From NCBI RefSeq assembly GCF_018294505.1, contig NC_057809.1:511516013-511580012 (forward strand): a stretch of 64,000 nt of DNA. Reading direction: 5' to 3'. Shown here in pieces: positions 43,534 to 54,691 of the stretch; positions within the stretch are counted from its first letter, which is position 1; each line of letters begins with the position of its first letter. The notes under the pieces were generated by a model that ran no database searches, had not been told where the DNA came from, and saw only the letters and a list, made by a program, of their open reading frames with translations. The DNA is from Triticum aestivum (lineage: Eukaryota > Streptophyta > Magnoliopsida > Poales > Poaceae). Made by a program: the position numbers and the translations under genes.

Positions 43534-44567
43534 TGATACGTCTCCAACGTATATATAATTTTTGATTGTTCCATGCTATTATATTATCTGTTTTGGATGT
43601 TTAATGGGCTTTAATATACCTTTTTATATTATTTTTGGGACTAACCTACTAACCAAAGGCCCAATGCAAATTGTTGTTTTTTTGCCTATTTTAGTGTTCC
43701 GCAGAAAAGGAATATTAAACGGAATGAAACCTTCGGGAGAGTTACTTTTGGAACAAACGTGATCCAGGAGACTTGGAGTGGACGTCAAGAAAGAAGCGAG
43801 GAGTCCACGAGGTAGGAGGGCGCGCCAAGGGGGGTAGGCGCAACCCCCACCCTTGTGGGCCCCTCGCAGCTCCACCGACCTACTTCTTCCTCCTATATAT
43901 ACCCATATACCCTGAAAACATCCAGGAGCACCACAAAACCCTATTTCCACCGCCGCAACCTTCTGTACCTGTGAGATCACATCTTGGGGCCTTTTCCGGC
44001 ACTCTGCCGGAGAGGGAATCGATTACGGAGGGCTTCTACATCAACACCATAGCCTCTCCGATGATGTGTGAGTAGTTTACCACAGACCTTCAGGTCCATA
44101 GTTATTAGCTAGATGGCTTCTTCTCTCTCTTTGGATCTCAATACAAAGTTCTCTTCGATTCTCTTGAAGATCTATTCGATGTAATTCTTTTTGCGGTGTG
44201 TTTGTCGAGATCCGATGAATTGTGGGTTTATGATCAAGATTATCTATGAACAATATTTGATTCTTCTCTGAATTCTTTTATGCATGATTTAATATCTTTG
44301 CAAGTCTCTTCGAATTATCAGTTTGGTTTGGCCTACTAGATTAATCTTTCTTGCAATGGGATAAGTGCTTAGCTTTGGGTTCAATCTTGCGGTGTCCTTT
44401 CCCAGTGACAGCAGGGGCAACAAGGCACGTATTGTATTGTTGCCATCAAGGATAAAAATATGGGGTTTATATCATATTTCTTGAGTTTATCCCTCTACAT
44501 CATGTCATCTTGCCTAATGCGTTACTCTGTTCTTATGAACTTACTACTCTAGATGCATGCTGGATAG

Positions 44568-46255
44568 TGTAGGATCGAAAGTATGTCTAGAGGGGGTGAT
44601 TAGACTACTTGATCAAATAAAAATCTAGCCTTTTCCCAATTTTAGTTCTTGGCAGATTTTAGCAACTTTGCACAAGTCAAGCAATCAACCTACACATGCA
44701 ATTCTAAGAGTATAGTAGCGGAAAGTAAAACAATTGCATATGAAGGTAAAGGGAGGAGTTTGAGGGAGCAAACGCAATGTCGACACAGAGATTTTTATCC
44801 GTGGTTCCGATAGGTGGTGCTATCGTACATCCACATTGATAGAGACTTCAACCCATGAAGGGTAACGGTTGCGCGAGTCCACAGTGGGCTCCACCCACGA
44901 AGGGTCCACGAAGAAGCAACCTTGTCTATCCCACCATGGCCGTCACCCACGAAGGACTTGCCTCACTCAGGTAGATCTTTGCAAAGTAGGCGATCTCCTT
45001 GCCCTTACAAACTCCTTGGTTCAACTCCACAATCTTGACGAAGGCTCCCAAATGACACCTAGCCAATCTAGGAGACACCACTCTCCAAGAGGTAACAAAT
45101 AGTGTGTTGATGATGAACTCCTTGCTCTTGTGCTTCAAATGATAGTCTCCCCAACACTCAACTCTCTCTCATAGGATTGTATTTGGTGGAAAGAAGATTC
45201 GAGTGGAAAGCAACTTGGGGAATGCTAGAGATCGAGATTTATGTGGTAGGAATGGAATATCTTGATCTCAACACAAGTGTAGGTGGTTCTCTCTCAGAAA
45301 ATGTATGTTGGAAGTGTAGGCATGTTCTGATGGCTCTCTCCACGAATGAAGAGTGGGTGGAGGGGTATATATAGCCTCCGCACAAAATCTAACCATTACA
45401 CACAATTTACCAAACTCGGTGGGACCGAATCATGAAACTCGGTCGGACCGATTTGGTTCATAATGTGACCGTTAGGGTTTTTGGTGGGACTGACATGTCA
45501 ACTCGGTGGGACCGATGTCATTAGGGTTAGGCATAACTTAATCTCGGTGAGACCAATTACACAAACTCGGTGAGACCGATTACACAAACTCGGTGAGCGA
45601 TTTTGGTAATAGACTAACCAGAGAGTTGGTCAGGCAAACTCGGTGGAACCGATTCGCTCATCTCGGTTGGACCGAAACGTTACGAAAGGGAAACAAAGAG
45701 TTTGCATTGCAATCTCGGTGGGACCGATCGCTCATCTCGGTTTGACCGAAACCTTACGAAGGGAAACAGAGAGATTACAATCCCATATCAGTGAGACCGA
45801 GATCCCTATCGGTGAGACCGAAAAGACTAGGGTTTGTGGCAGTGGCTATGTCAAGAGAACTCGGTGGCGCCGGATAGAAAGTTTCGGTAGGGCCGAGTTT
45901 GACTTTTGGTTTGGGACATATGTGGATACGAGAACGTAGTTGAGGGCTTTGGAGCATATCACTAAGCATTTTGAGCAAGAAACTCATTAAGCAACACCTC
46001 ACCCCCTCTTGATAGTATTGGCTTTTCCTATGGACTCAATGTGATCTTGGATCACTAAAATGAAAAATGTAGAGTCTTGTGCTTTGAGCTTGAGCCAATC
46101 CTTTTGTCCTTGGCATTTTGAGGGGTCCACTTTTCTAATCCATGCCATGCCAATCATTGAGCTTTCCTGAAATATTTATCTTGAAATAGCATTAGCTCAA
46201 TGAGCTATATGTTGTTAGGAATTACCAAAACTACCCAGGGATAGTTGCACTTTTA
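44568..46255 (+). mobile_element. Solo LTR with TCGGT-N3-ACCGA array
   Basis: Flanked by GATAG (44563-44567 and 46256-46260), which is present once at the empty site in the A 5' LTR. It starts TGTAGGATCGAAAG and ends GTTGCACTTTTA; the expected CA end seems to have mutated to TA. No internal domain is present, so it is a solo LTR left by recombination. A TATA-like TATATATAG is at about 45366-45374, followed downstream by the repeat array. The family is common in Triticeae genomes as far as I recall; no name is claimed. Confidence 0.82.
45415..45895 (+). repeat. Array of about 15 TCGGT-N3-ACCGA dyads
   Basis: Copies of CTCGGTGGGACCGA and variants start near 45415, 45438, 45481, 45502, 45543, 45566, 45589, 45639, 45662, 45713, 45735, 45787, 45807, 45860 and 45882. 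Neighbours are often 20-23 bp apart. Each core is an inverted repeat (TCGGT pairs with ACCGA), so as RNA each would be a small 5-bp hairpin. They lie just downstream of the LTR TATA box, within the likely transcribed part. Confidence 0.85.
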
Positions 46256-46806
46256 GATAGTGGTCGATGTGTGGAGTAATAGTAGTAGATGCAGAATTGT
46301 TTCGGTCTACTTGTCGTGGACGTGATGCCTATACACATGATCATGCCTAGATATTCTCATAACTATGCGCTTTTCTATCAATTGCTCGACAGTAATTTGT
46401 TCACCTACCGTAGAATTTGCTATCTTGAGAGAAGCCACTAGTGAAACCTATGGCCCCCGGGTCTATCTTCCATCATATTATTTTCCTATCCACTTGCTAT
46501 TTCTATCATTGTTTATTTTGCAATCTTTATTTTCCAATCTATATAATAAAAATACCAAAAATATTTATCTTATTATCTTTATCATATCTCACTTTCGTAA
46601 GTGGCCGTGAAGGGATTGACAACCCCTTTATCACGTTGGTTGCGAGGTTTTTGTTTGTTTGTGCAGGTACGAGGGACTTGCGTGTAATCTCCTACTGGAT
46701 TGATACCTTGGTTCTCAAAAACTGAGGGAAATACTTATGCTACTTTGCTGCATCACCCTTTCCTCTTCAAAGGAAAACCAACGCATGCTCAAGAGGTAGC
46801 AGGGGG

Positions 46807-47489
46807 TGCGCCCTCCCCCCCCCAGGGCACACCCCAGGGTTTGTGGGGCCCCTGGCCATCGTTTGGTGCCCATCTTCTGCTATATGAAAGGTTTTGACCT
46901 AGGAAAAAAAATAGAAAGAAGCTTTCGGGACGAAGCGCCACCGTCTCGAGGCGAAACTTGGGCAGAAGCAATCTAGGGCTCCGGCGGAGCTATTCTACCG
47001 GGGAAACCTCCCTCCGGGAGGGGGAAATCGAAGCCATCATCATCACCAATGATCCTCTCATCGAGGGAGGGTCAATCTTCATCAACATCTTCATCAGCAC
47101 CATTTCCTCTCAAACCCTAGTTTATATCTTGTATTTAAGCTTTGTCGCAAAACCTCAGATTGGTACCTATGGGTTGCTAGTAGTGTTGATTAATCCTTGT
47201 AGTTGATGCGAGTTGGTTTATTTGGTGGAAGATCATATGTTCAGATCCTTAATGATATTTATTATCACTCTGATCTTGAACATGAACATGCTTTGTGAGT
47301 AGTTACATTTGTTCCCGAGGACATGGGAGAAGTCTTGTTATAAGTAATCATGTGAATTTGGTATCCGTTCAATATTTTGATGAGATGTGTGTGTCTTTCC
47401 TCTAGTGGTGTTATGTGAACGTCGACTACATGACACTTCACCATGATTTGGGCCTAGGGGAAGGCATTGGGAAGTAATCAGTAGATGAT
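46807..47489 (+). repeat. 5' LTR of O, piece 2
   Basis: Continuation of the outer LTR between element A and element B. It is non-coding and ends at the ATGAT target site of B (47485-47489). Confidence 0.88.
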
Positions 47490-47654
47490 TGATGTCGCTT
47501 GAAGCTACGTCGGTATTTCCCCAAAGAGGAAGGGATGATGTAGCACAGCGGCGGTAGGTATTTCCCTCAAATGTGAAACCAAGGTTATCGAACCAGTAGG
47601 AGAACCAAGCAACACAACGTAAACAGCACCTGCACACAAATAACAACTCCTCGC

Positions 47655-49387
47655 TGTTGGAAATATGCCCTACAGGCAATAATAAAAGCATTATTATTAT
47701 ATTTCCTTGTTCATGATAATTGTCTTTATTCATGCTATAATTGTGTTATCCGGAAATCGTAATACATGTGTGAATAATAGACACCAACATGTCCCTAGTA
47801 AGCCTCTAGTTGACTTGCTCGTTGATCAACAGATAGTCATGGTTTCCTGACTATGGACATTGGATGTCATTGATAACGAGATCACATCATTAGGAGAATG
47901 ATGTGATGGACAAGACCCAATCCTAAACATAGCATAAGATCATATAGTTCGTTTGCTAGAGTTTTCCAATGTCAAGTATCTTTTCCTTAGACCATGAGAT
48001 CGTGTAACTCCCGGATACCTTAGGAGTGCTTTGGGTGTGCCAAACGTCACAACGTAACTGGGTGACTATAAAGGTATACTACGGGTATCTCCGAAAGTGT
48101 TTGTTGGGTTGACACAGATCAAGACTGGGATTTGTCACTCCGTATGACGGAGAGGTATCACTGGGCCCACTCGGTAATGCATCATCATAATGAGCTCAAA
48201 GTGACCAAGTGTCTGGTCACGGGATCATGCATTACGGTACGAGTAAAGTGACTTGCCGGTAACGAGATTGAACGAGGTATTGGGATACCGACGATCGAAT
48301 CTCGGGCAAGTAGCATACCGATTGACAAAGGGAATTGTATACGGGGTTGCTTGAATCCTCGACATCGTGGTTCATCCGATGAGATCATCGAGGAGCATGT
48401 GGGAGCCAACATGGGTATCCAGATCCCGCTGTTGGTTATTGACCGGAGAGCGATCTCGGTCATGTCTACATGTCTATCGAACCCGTAGGGTCTACACACT
48501 TAAGGTTCGGTGACGCTAGGGTTGTAGGGATATGTATATGCAGTAACCCGAATGTTGTTCAGAGTCCCGGATGAGATCTCGGACGTCACGAGGAGTTCCG
48601 GAATGGTTCGGAGGTAAAGAATTATATATAGGAAGTGCTATTTCGGGCATCGGGACAAGTTTCGGGGTCACCGGTATTGTACCGGGACCACCGGAAGGGT
48701 CCCGGGGGTCCACCGGGTGGGGCCACCTGCCCCGGGGGTGCCACATGGGCTGTAGGGGGTGCGCCTTGGCCTATATGGGCCAAGGGCACCAGCCCCAAGA
48801 GGCCCATGCGCCTAGGGTTCAAGGAAGGGAAGAGTCCCAAAGGGGGAAGGCACCTCCTAAGTGCCTTGGGGAGGAGGGATTCCTCCCTTGGCCGCACCCC
48901 CCCTAGGAGATTGGATCTCCTAGGGCCGGCGCCCCCCCCCTTGGACTCCCTATATATAGTGGGGAAAGGAGGGCCTCTCACAACACGCCTTTGGTGCCTC
49001 CCTCTCCCTCTCCAACACATCCTCCTCCTCCATAGTGCTTGGCGAAGCCCTGCCGGAGTACTGCAGCTCCACCACCACCACGCCGTCGTGCTGCTGTTGG
49101 AGCCATCTTCCTCAACCTCTCCTTCCCCCTTGCTGGATCAAGAAGAAGGAGACGTTATGCTGACCGTACGTGTGTTGAACGCGGAGGTGCCGTCCGTTCG
49201 GCGCTAGGATCTCCGGTGATTTGGATCACGTCGAGTACGACTTCCTCATCCCCGTTCTTTGAACGCTTCCGCGCGTGATCTACAAAGGTATGTAGATGCA
49301 ATCCAATCACTCGTTGCTAGATGAACTCCTAGATGGATCTTGGTGAAACCGTAGGAAAATTTTTGTTTTCTGCAACGTTCCCCAACA
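47655..49387 (+). repeat. 5' LTR of Angela-type element
   Basis: 1,733 bp. The LTR TATA box TATATATA is at 48951-48958, just before a GA-rich stretch. A GC-rich, proline/glycine-coding-looking segment (48640-48940) precedes the TATA box; its open frames are not considered genes. The pair is 54692-56419. Confidence 0.96.
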
Positions 49388-49388
49388 G

Positions 49389-49401
49389 TGGCATCATGAG
49401 C
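49389..49401 (+). other. Primer-binding site of Angela-type element
   Basis: TGGCATCATGAGC follows the 5' LTR by one base. It is a diverged version of the initiator tRNA-Met site TGGTATCAGAGC. Confidence 0.75.
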
Positions 49402-50682
49402 TAGGTCTATGCGTAGTTCTCTTGCACGAGTAGAACACAATTTGTTGTGGGTATTGATGTTGTCAACTTTCTTGCCGCTACTAGTCTTATCTTGCTTCAA
49501 CGGTATTGTGGGATGAAGCGGCCCGGACCAACCTTACACGTACGCTTACGTGAGACCGGTTCCACCGACTAACATGCACTAGTTGCATAAGGTGGCTGGC
49601 GGGTGTCTGTCTCTCCCACTTTAGTTGGAGCGGATTCGATGAAAAGGGTCATTATGAAGGGTAAATAGAAGTTGACAAATCACGTTGTGGCTTTCACGTA
49701 GGTAAGAAAACGTTCTTGTTAGAACCCTATTTCAGCCACGTAAAACTTGCAACAACAATTAGAGGACGTCTAACTTGTTTTTGCAGCAAGTGGTTTGTGA
49801 TATGATATGGCCAAAGTTGTGATGAATGATGAATGATACATATGTGATGTATGAGATGTTCATGCTATTGTAATAGGAATCACGACTTGCATGTCGATGA
49901 GTATGACAACCGGCAGGAGCCATAGGAGTTGTCTTTATTTTTTGTATGACCTGCGTGTCATTGAGAAACACCATGTAAATTACTTTACTTTATTGCTAAG
50001 CGCGTTAGCCATAGTAGTAGAAGTAATAGTTGGTGAGCAACTTCATGGAGACACGATGATGGAGATCATGATGATGGAGATCATGGTGTCATGCCGGTGA
50101 CAAGATGATCATGGAGCCCCAAGATGGAGATCAAAGGAGCTATGTGATATTGGCCATATCATGTCACTATTATTATTTGATTGCATGTGATGTTTATCAT
50201 GTTTTTGCATCTTGTTTACTTAGAACGACGGTAGTAAATAAGATGATCCCTCATAATAATTTCAAGAAAGTGTTCCCCCTAACTGTGCACCGTTGCGACA
50301 GTTCGTTGTTTCGAAACACCACGTGATGATCGGGTGTGATAGATTCTAACATTCACATACAACGGGTGTAAGACAGATTTACACATGCAAACACTTGGGT
50401 TTACTTGACGAGCCTAGCATGTACATACATGGCCTCGGAACACAGAAGACCGAAAGGTCGAGCATGAGTCGTATAGAAGATACGATCAACATGAAGATGT
50501 TCACCGATGTTGACTAGTCCATCTCACGTGATGATCGGACATGGCCTAGTTAACTCGGATCATGTTATACTTAGATTACAGGAGGGATGTCTATCTAAGT
50601 GGGAGTTCATTGAAATTTGATTAGATGAACTTAATTATCATGAACTTAGTCTAAAATATTTACAATATGTCTTGTAGATCAA
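49402..50682 (+). other. 5' leader of Angela-type element
   Basis: This 1.28-kb leader has no supported gene. Near 50050-50090 it has a small repeat of GATGGAGATCATG. It aligns in patches with the leader of the minus-strand Copia element at 16440-17680. Dimerisation and packaging signals are expected here in this family but cannot be placed by eye. Confidence 0.75.
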
Positions 50683-52854
50683 ATGGCCAACGTAGTCCTC
50701 AACTTCAACTCGTTCCTAGAGAAAACCAAGCTGAAAGACGATGGCAGCAACTACACGGACTGGGTCCGGAACCTGAGGATCATCCTCATAGCTGCCAAGA
50801 AAGATTATGTCCTACAAGCACCGCTGGGTGACGCACCTGTTCTCCCTGCAGAACAAGATGTTATGAACGCTTGGCAGGCACGTACCGATGACTACTCCCT
50901 CGTTCAGTGCGGCATGCTTTACAGCTTAGAGCCGGGGCTCCAAAAACGTTTTGAGAGACACGGAGCATATGAGATGTTCGAAGAGCTGAAAATGGTTTTC
51001 CAAGCTCATGCCCGGGTCGAGAGATATCAAGTCTCTGACAAGTTCTTCAGCTGTAAGATGGAGGAAAACAGTTCAGTCAGTGAGCACATACTCACTATGT
51101 CTGGGTTACATAACCGCTTGACTCAGCTGGGAGTTAATCTCCCGGATGACGCGGTCATTGACAGAATCCTTCAGTCGCTTCCACCGAGCTACAAGAGCTT
51201 TGTGATGAACTTCAATATGCAGGGGATGGAAAAGACCATTCCTGAAGTATTTGCAATGCTGAAATCAGCAGAGGTAGAAGTCAAAAAGGAACATCAAGTG
51301 TTGATGGTGAATAAAACCACTAAGTTCAAGAAGGGAAAGGGTAAGAAAGCCTTAAAGAAGGACGGCAAGGGAGTTGCCGTGCCCGGCAAGCAAGCTGCCG
51401 GGAAGAAGCCAAAGAATGGACCCAAGCCCGAGACTGGGTGCTTTTATTGCAAGGAAAGTGGTCACTCGAAGCGGAACTGCCCCAAGTACTTAGCGGACAA
51501 GAAGGCCGGCAAAACGAAAGGTATATGTGATATACATGTAATTGATGTGTACCTTATCAGTACTTGTAGTAGCTCATGGGTATTTGATACCGGTGCAGTT
51601 GCTCACATTTGTAACTCAAAGCAGGAGCTACGGAATAAGCAGAGACTGGCGAAGGACGAGGTGACGATGCGCGTCGGGAATGGGTCCAAGGTCAATGTGA
51701 TCGCCGTCGGCACGCTACCTCTATATTTACCTACGGGATTAGTTTTGAACCTTAATAATTGTTATTTAGTGCCAAGTTTGAGCATGAACATTGTATCAGG
51801 ATCTCGTTTAATACAAGATGGCTACTCATTTAAATCTAAGAATAATGGTTGTTCTATTCATATGAGAGATATGTTTTATGGTCATGTTTCGATGGTGAAT
51901 GGTTTATTCTTAATGAATCTCGAGCGTAATGCTACACATATTCATAGTGTGAGTACCAAGAGATGTAAGATTGATAATGATAGTCCCACGTACTTGTGGC
52001 ACTGCCGCCTTGGTCACATAGGTGTCGAACGCATGAAGAAGCTCCATGCTGATGGACTTTTAGAGTCTCTTGATTACAAATCATTTGACACGTGCGAACC
52101 ATGCCTTATGGGTAAAATGACCAAGACTCCGTTCTCAGGAACAATGGAGCGAGCAACCAACTTATTGGAAATCATACATACTGATGTGTGCGGTCCAATG
52201 AGTGTTGAGGCTCGCGATGGCTATCGTTATGTTCTCACCCTCACTGATGACTTGAGTAGATATGGGTATGTCTACTTAATGAAACACAAATCTGAGACCT
52301 TTGAAAAGTTCAAAGAATTTCAGAGTGAGGTTGAGAATCAACGTGACAGGAAAATCAAGTTCATGCGATCAGATCATGGAGGAGAATACTTGAGTCACGA
52401 GTTTGGCACACACTTAAGAAAATGTGGAATAGTTTCACAACTCACGCCGCCTGGAACACCTCAGCGTAATGGTGTGTCCGAACGTCGTAATCGCACTCTA
52501 TCAGATATGGTGACATCTATGATGTCTCTTACCGATTTACCGCTATGTTTTTGGGGCTATGCTTTAGAGACTGTTGCATTCACTTTAAATAGGACTCCGT
52601 CGAAATCCGTTGAGACGACACCGTATGAATTATGGTTTGGGAAGAAACCTAAGCTGTCGTTTCTAAAAGTTTGGGGATGCGATGCTTATGTCAAGAAACT
52701 TCAACCTGAAAAGCTCAAACCCAAGTCGGAAAAATGCGTCTTCATAGGATACCCTAGGGAAACTATTGGGTATACCTTCTACCTCAGATCCGAAGGCAAG
52801 ATCTTTGTTGCCAAGAATGGATCCTTTCTAGAGAAAGAGTTTCCCTCGAAATAA
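50683..52854 (+). CDS. Copia Gag-protease-integrase polyprotein (5' part)
   Basis: An open frame of 723 residues from ATG 50683. Gag: N-terminal DWVRNLRIILIAAKK and a CCHC knuckle (CFYCKESGHSKRNC, about residues 252-265). Protease: WVFDTGAVAHIC (about 299-310). Integrase: zinc region WHCRLGHIG and CEPC (about 438-470), catalytic D in HTDVCG (about 499), D in RSDHGGEY (near 565) and E in SERRNRT (about 599), with the C-terminal PYELWFGKKPK. It ends at TAA 52852-52854, before reverse transcriptase, at a place where the frame clearly goes on (52855-53160), so the stop is a mutation. In the intact family gag and pol are translated as one polyprotein. Confidence 0.93.
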   Translation: MANVVLNFNSFLEKTKLKDDGSNYTDWVRNLRIILIAAKKDYVLQAPLGDAPVLPAEQDVMNAWQARTDDYSLVQCGMLYSLEPGLQKRFERHGAYEMFEELKMVFQAHARVERYQVSDKFFSCKMEENSSVSEHILTMSGLHNRLTQLGVNLPDDAVIDRILQSLPPSYKSFVMNFNMQGMEKTIPEVFAMLKSAEVEVKKEHQVLMVNKTTKFKKGKGKKALKKDGKGVAVPGKQAAGKKPKNGPKPETGCFYCKESGHSKRNCPKYLADKKAGKTKGICDIHVIDVYLISTCSSSWVFDTGAVAHICNSKQELRNKQRLAKDEVTMRVGNGSKVNVIAVGTLPLYLPTGLVLNLNNCYLVPSLSMNIVSGSRLIQDGYSFKSKNNGCSIHMRDMFYGHVSMVNGLFLMNLERNATHIHSVSTKRCKIDNDSPTYLWHCRLGHIGVERMKKLHADGLLESLDYKSFDTCEPCLMGKMTKTPFSGTMERATNLLEIIHTDVCGPMSVEARDGYRYVLTLTDDLSRYGYVYLMKHKSETFEKFKEFQSEVENQRDRKIKFMRSDHGGEYLSHEFGTHLRKCGIVSQLTPPGTPQRNGVSERRNRTLSDMVTSMMSLTDLPLCFWGYALETVAFTLNRTPSKSVETTPYELWFGKKPKLSFLKVWGCDAYVKKLQPEKLKPKSEKCVFIGYPRETIGYTFYLRSEGKIFVAKNGSFLEKEFPSK

Positions 52855-54659
52855 GTGAGTGGGAGGAAAGTAGAACTTGATGAAGTATTACCTCTTGAAC
52901 CGGTAAATGGCGCAGCTCAAGAAAATGTTCCTGAGGTGCCTGCACCGACTAGAGAGGAAGTTAATGATGATGATCAAGATACTTCTGATCAAGCTCCTAC
53001 TGAAATTCGAAGGTCCACAAGGACACGTTCCGCACCAGAGTGGTACGGCAACCCTGTCTTGGAAATCATGTTGTTAGACAACGGTGAACCTTCGAGCTAT
53101 GAAGAAGCGATGGCGGGCCCAGATTCCGACAAATGGCTAGAAGCCATGAAATCCGAGATAGGATCCATGTATGTAACGAAGTATGGACTTTGACTGACTT
53201 GCCCGTTGAGCGGCGAGCCATAGAAAATAAATGGATCTTTAAGAAGAAGACAGACGCGGATGGTAATGTGACCATCTATAAAGCTTGCCTTGTCGCTAAG
53301 GGTTATCGACAAGTTCAAGGGGTTGACTACGATGAGACTTTCTCACCGGTAGCGAAGCTAAAGTCCGTCCGAATCATGTTAGCAATTGCCGCATTCTATG
53401 ATTATGAGATATGGCAAATGGACGTCAAAACGGCATTCCTTAATGGGTTCCTTAAGAAAGAATTGTATATGATGCAGCCGGAAGGTTTTGTCGATCCTAA
53501 GAATGCTGACAAGGTGTGCAAGCTCCAACGCTCGATTTATGGGCTGGTGCAAGCATCTCGGAGTTGGAACATTCGCTTTGATGAGATGATCAAAGTGTTT
53601 GGGTTTACACAGACTTATGGAGAAGCTTGTGTTTACAAGAAAGTGAGTGGGAGCTCTGTAGCATTTCTCATATTATATGTAGATGACATACTTTTGATGG
53701 GAAATGATATAGAACTCTTGGACAGCATTAAGGCCTACTTGAATAAGAGTTTTTCAATGAAGGACCTTGGAGAAGCTGCTTATATATTAGGCATCAAGAT
53801 CTACAGAGATAGATCAAGACGCCTCATAGGTCTTTCACAAAGCACATACCTTGATAAGATATCGAAGAAGTTCAATATGGATCAGTCTAAGAAGGGGTTC
53901 TTGCCTGTGTTACAAGGTATGAAATTGAGCTCAGCTCAATGTCCGACCACGACAGAAGATATAGAAGAGATGAGTGTCATCCCCTATGCCTCAGCCATAG
54001 GTTCTATTATGTATGCCATGCTGTGTACCAGACCTGATGTAAACCTTGCCGTAAGTTTGGTAGGAAGGTACCAAAGTAATCCCGGCAAGGAACACTGGAC
54101 AACGGTCAAGAATATCCTGAAGTACCTGAAAAGGACTAAGGAAATGTTTCTCATTTATGGAGGTGACGAAGAGCTCGTCGTAAAAGGTTACGTTGACGCT
54201 AGCTTTGACACAGATCTGGATGACTCTAAGTCACAAACCGGATACATGTATATTTTGAATGGTGGGGCAGTAAGCTGGTGCAGTTGCAAGCAGAGCGTCG
54301 TGGCGGGATCTACATGTGAAGCGGAGTACATGGCAGCCTCGGAGGCAGCACATGAAGCAATTTGGGTGAAGGAGTTCATCACCGACCTAGGAGTCATACC
54401 CAGTGCGTCGGGGCCGATCAAGCTCTTCTGTGACAACACTAGAGCTATTGCTCTTGCCAAGGAGCCCAAGTTTCACAAGAAGACAAGGCACATCAAGCAT
54501 CGCTTCAACTCCATTCGTGAAAATGTTCAAGATGGAGACATAGATATTTGTAAAGTACATACGGACCTGAATGTAGCAGATCCGTTGACTAAACCTCTCC
54601 CTAGAGCAAAACATGATCAACACCAGAATTCCATGGGTGTTCGATTCATCACAATGTAA
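52855..54659 (+). pseudogene. Copia reverse transcriptase-RNase H, after stop and frameshift
   Basis: The first 100 codons continue the upstream frame (SGRKVELDEV, RRSTRTRSAPEWYG) to about 53165, where the frame shifts. The rest is open from 53133 to 54659 in the new frame (about 500 codons). Reverse transcriptase shows WIFKKKTDADG, EIWQMDVKTAFLNG and the catalytic YVDDILL (53676 onward); RNase H shows GYVDASF, SQTGYMYILNGG and CEAEYMA. The C terminus VRFITM is as usual for the family. With one stop and one shift the damage is light. Confidence 0.93.
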
Positions 54660-54679
54660 CTAGATTATTGACTCTAGTG

Positions 54680-54691
54680 CAAGTGGGAGAC
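54680..54691 (+). other. Polypurine tract of Angela-type element
   Basis: CAAGTGGGAGAC stands directly before the 3' LTR, in the position of the plus-strand primer. Confidence 0.8.

Larger units (their letters stand above)
37735..46801 (+). mobile_element. Non-autonomous Athila-like Gypsy element A
   Basis: Flanked by GGGGG (37730-37734 and 46802-46806). In order: LTR, two tRNA-Asp-type primer sites, one reading frame with coiled-coil and retropepsin-like parts, a 2.8-kb spacer, a polypurine tract, and a 3' LTR interrupted by a solo LTR. No reverse transcriptase, RNase H or integrase was found, so mobilisation would need enzymes from a relative. Without the solo LTR it would be about 7.4 kb. 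Confidence 0.93.
43534..46801 (+). repeat. 3' LTR of A, interrupted by solo LTR
   Basis: LTR parts 43534-44567 and 46261-46801 flank the inserted solo LTR (44568-46255) with its GATAG duplications. Outside the insertion it aligns with the 5' LTR along its length, and ends GAGGTAGCA before the GGGGG target duplication. Confidence 0.92.

Noticed and set aside
45415..45895. Regularly spaced short repeats resembling a CRISPR array
   Set aside because: The repeats are 14 bp, degenerate and inside a plant LTR with target duplications; there are no cas genes and spacers are not unique in the CRISPR sense.
48635..49207. Open frames of up to 190 codons in the GC-rich part of the Angela-type LTR, seen again at 55672-56067
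   Set aside because: They lie in LTR sequence, are broken differently in the two LTR copies, and show no protein family.
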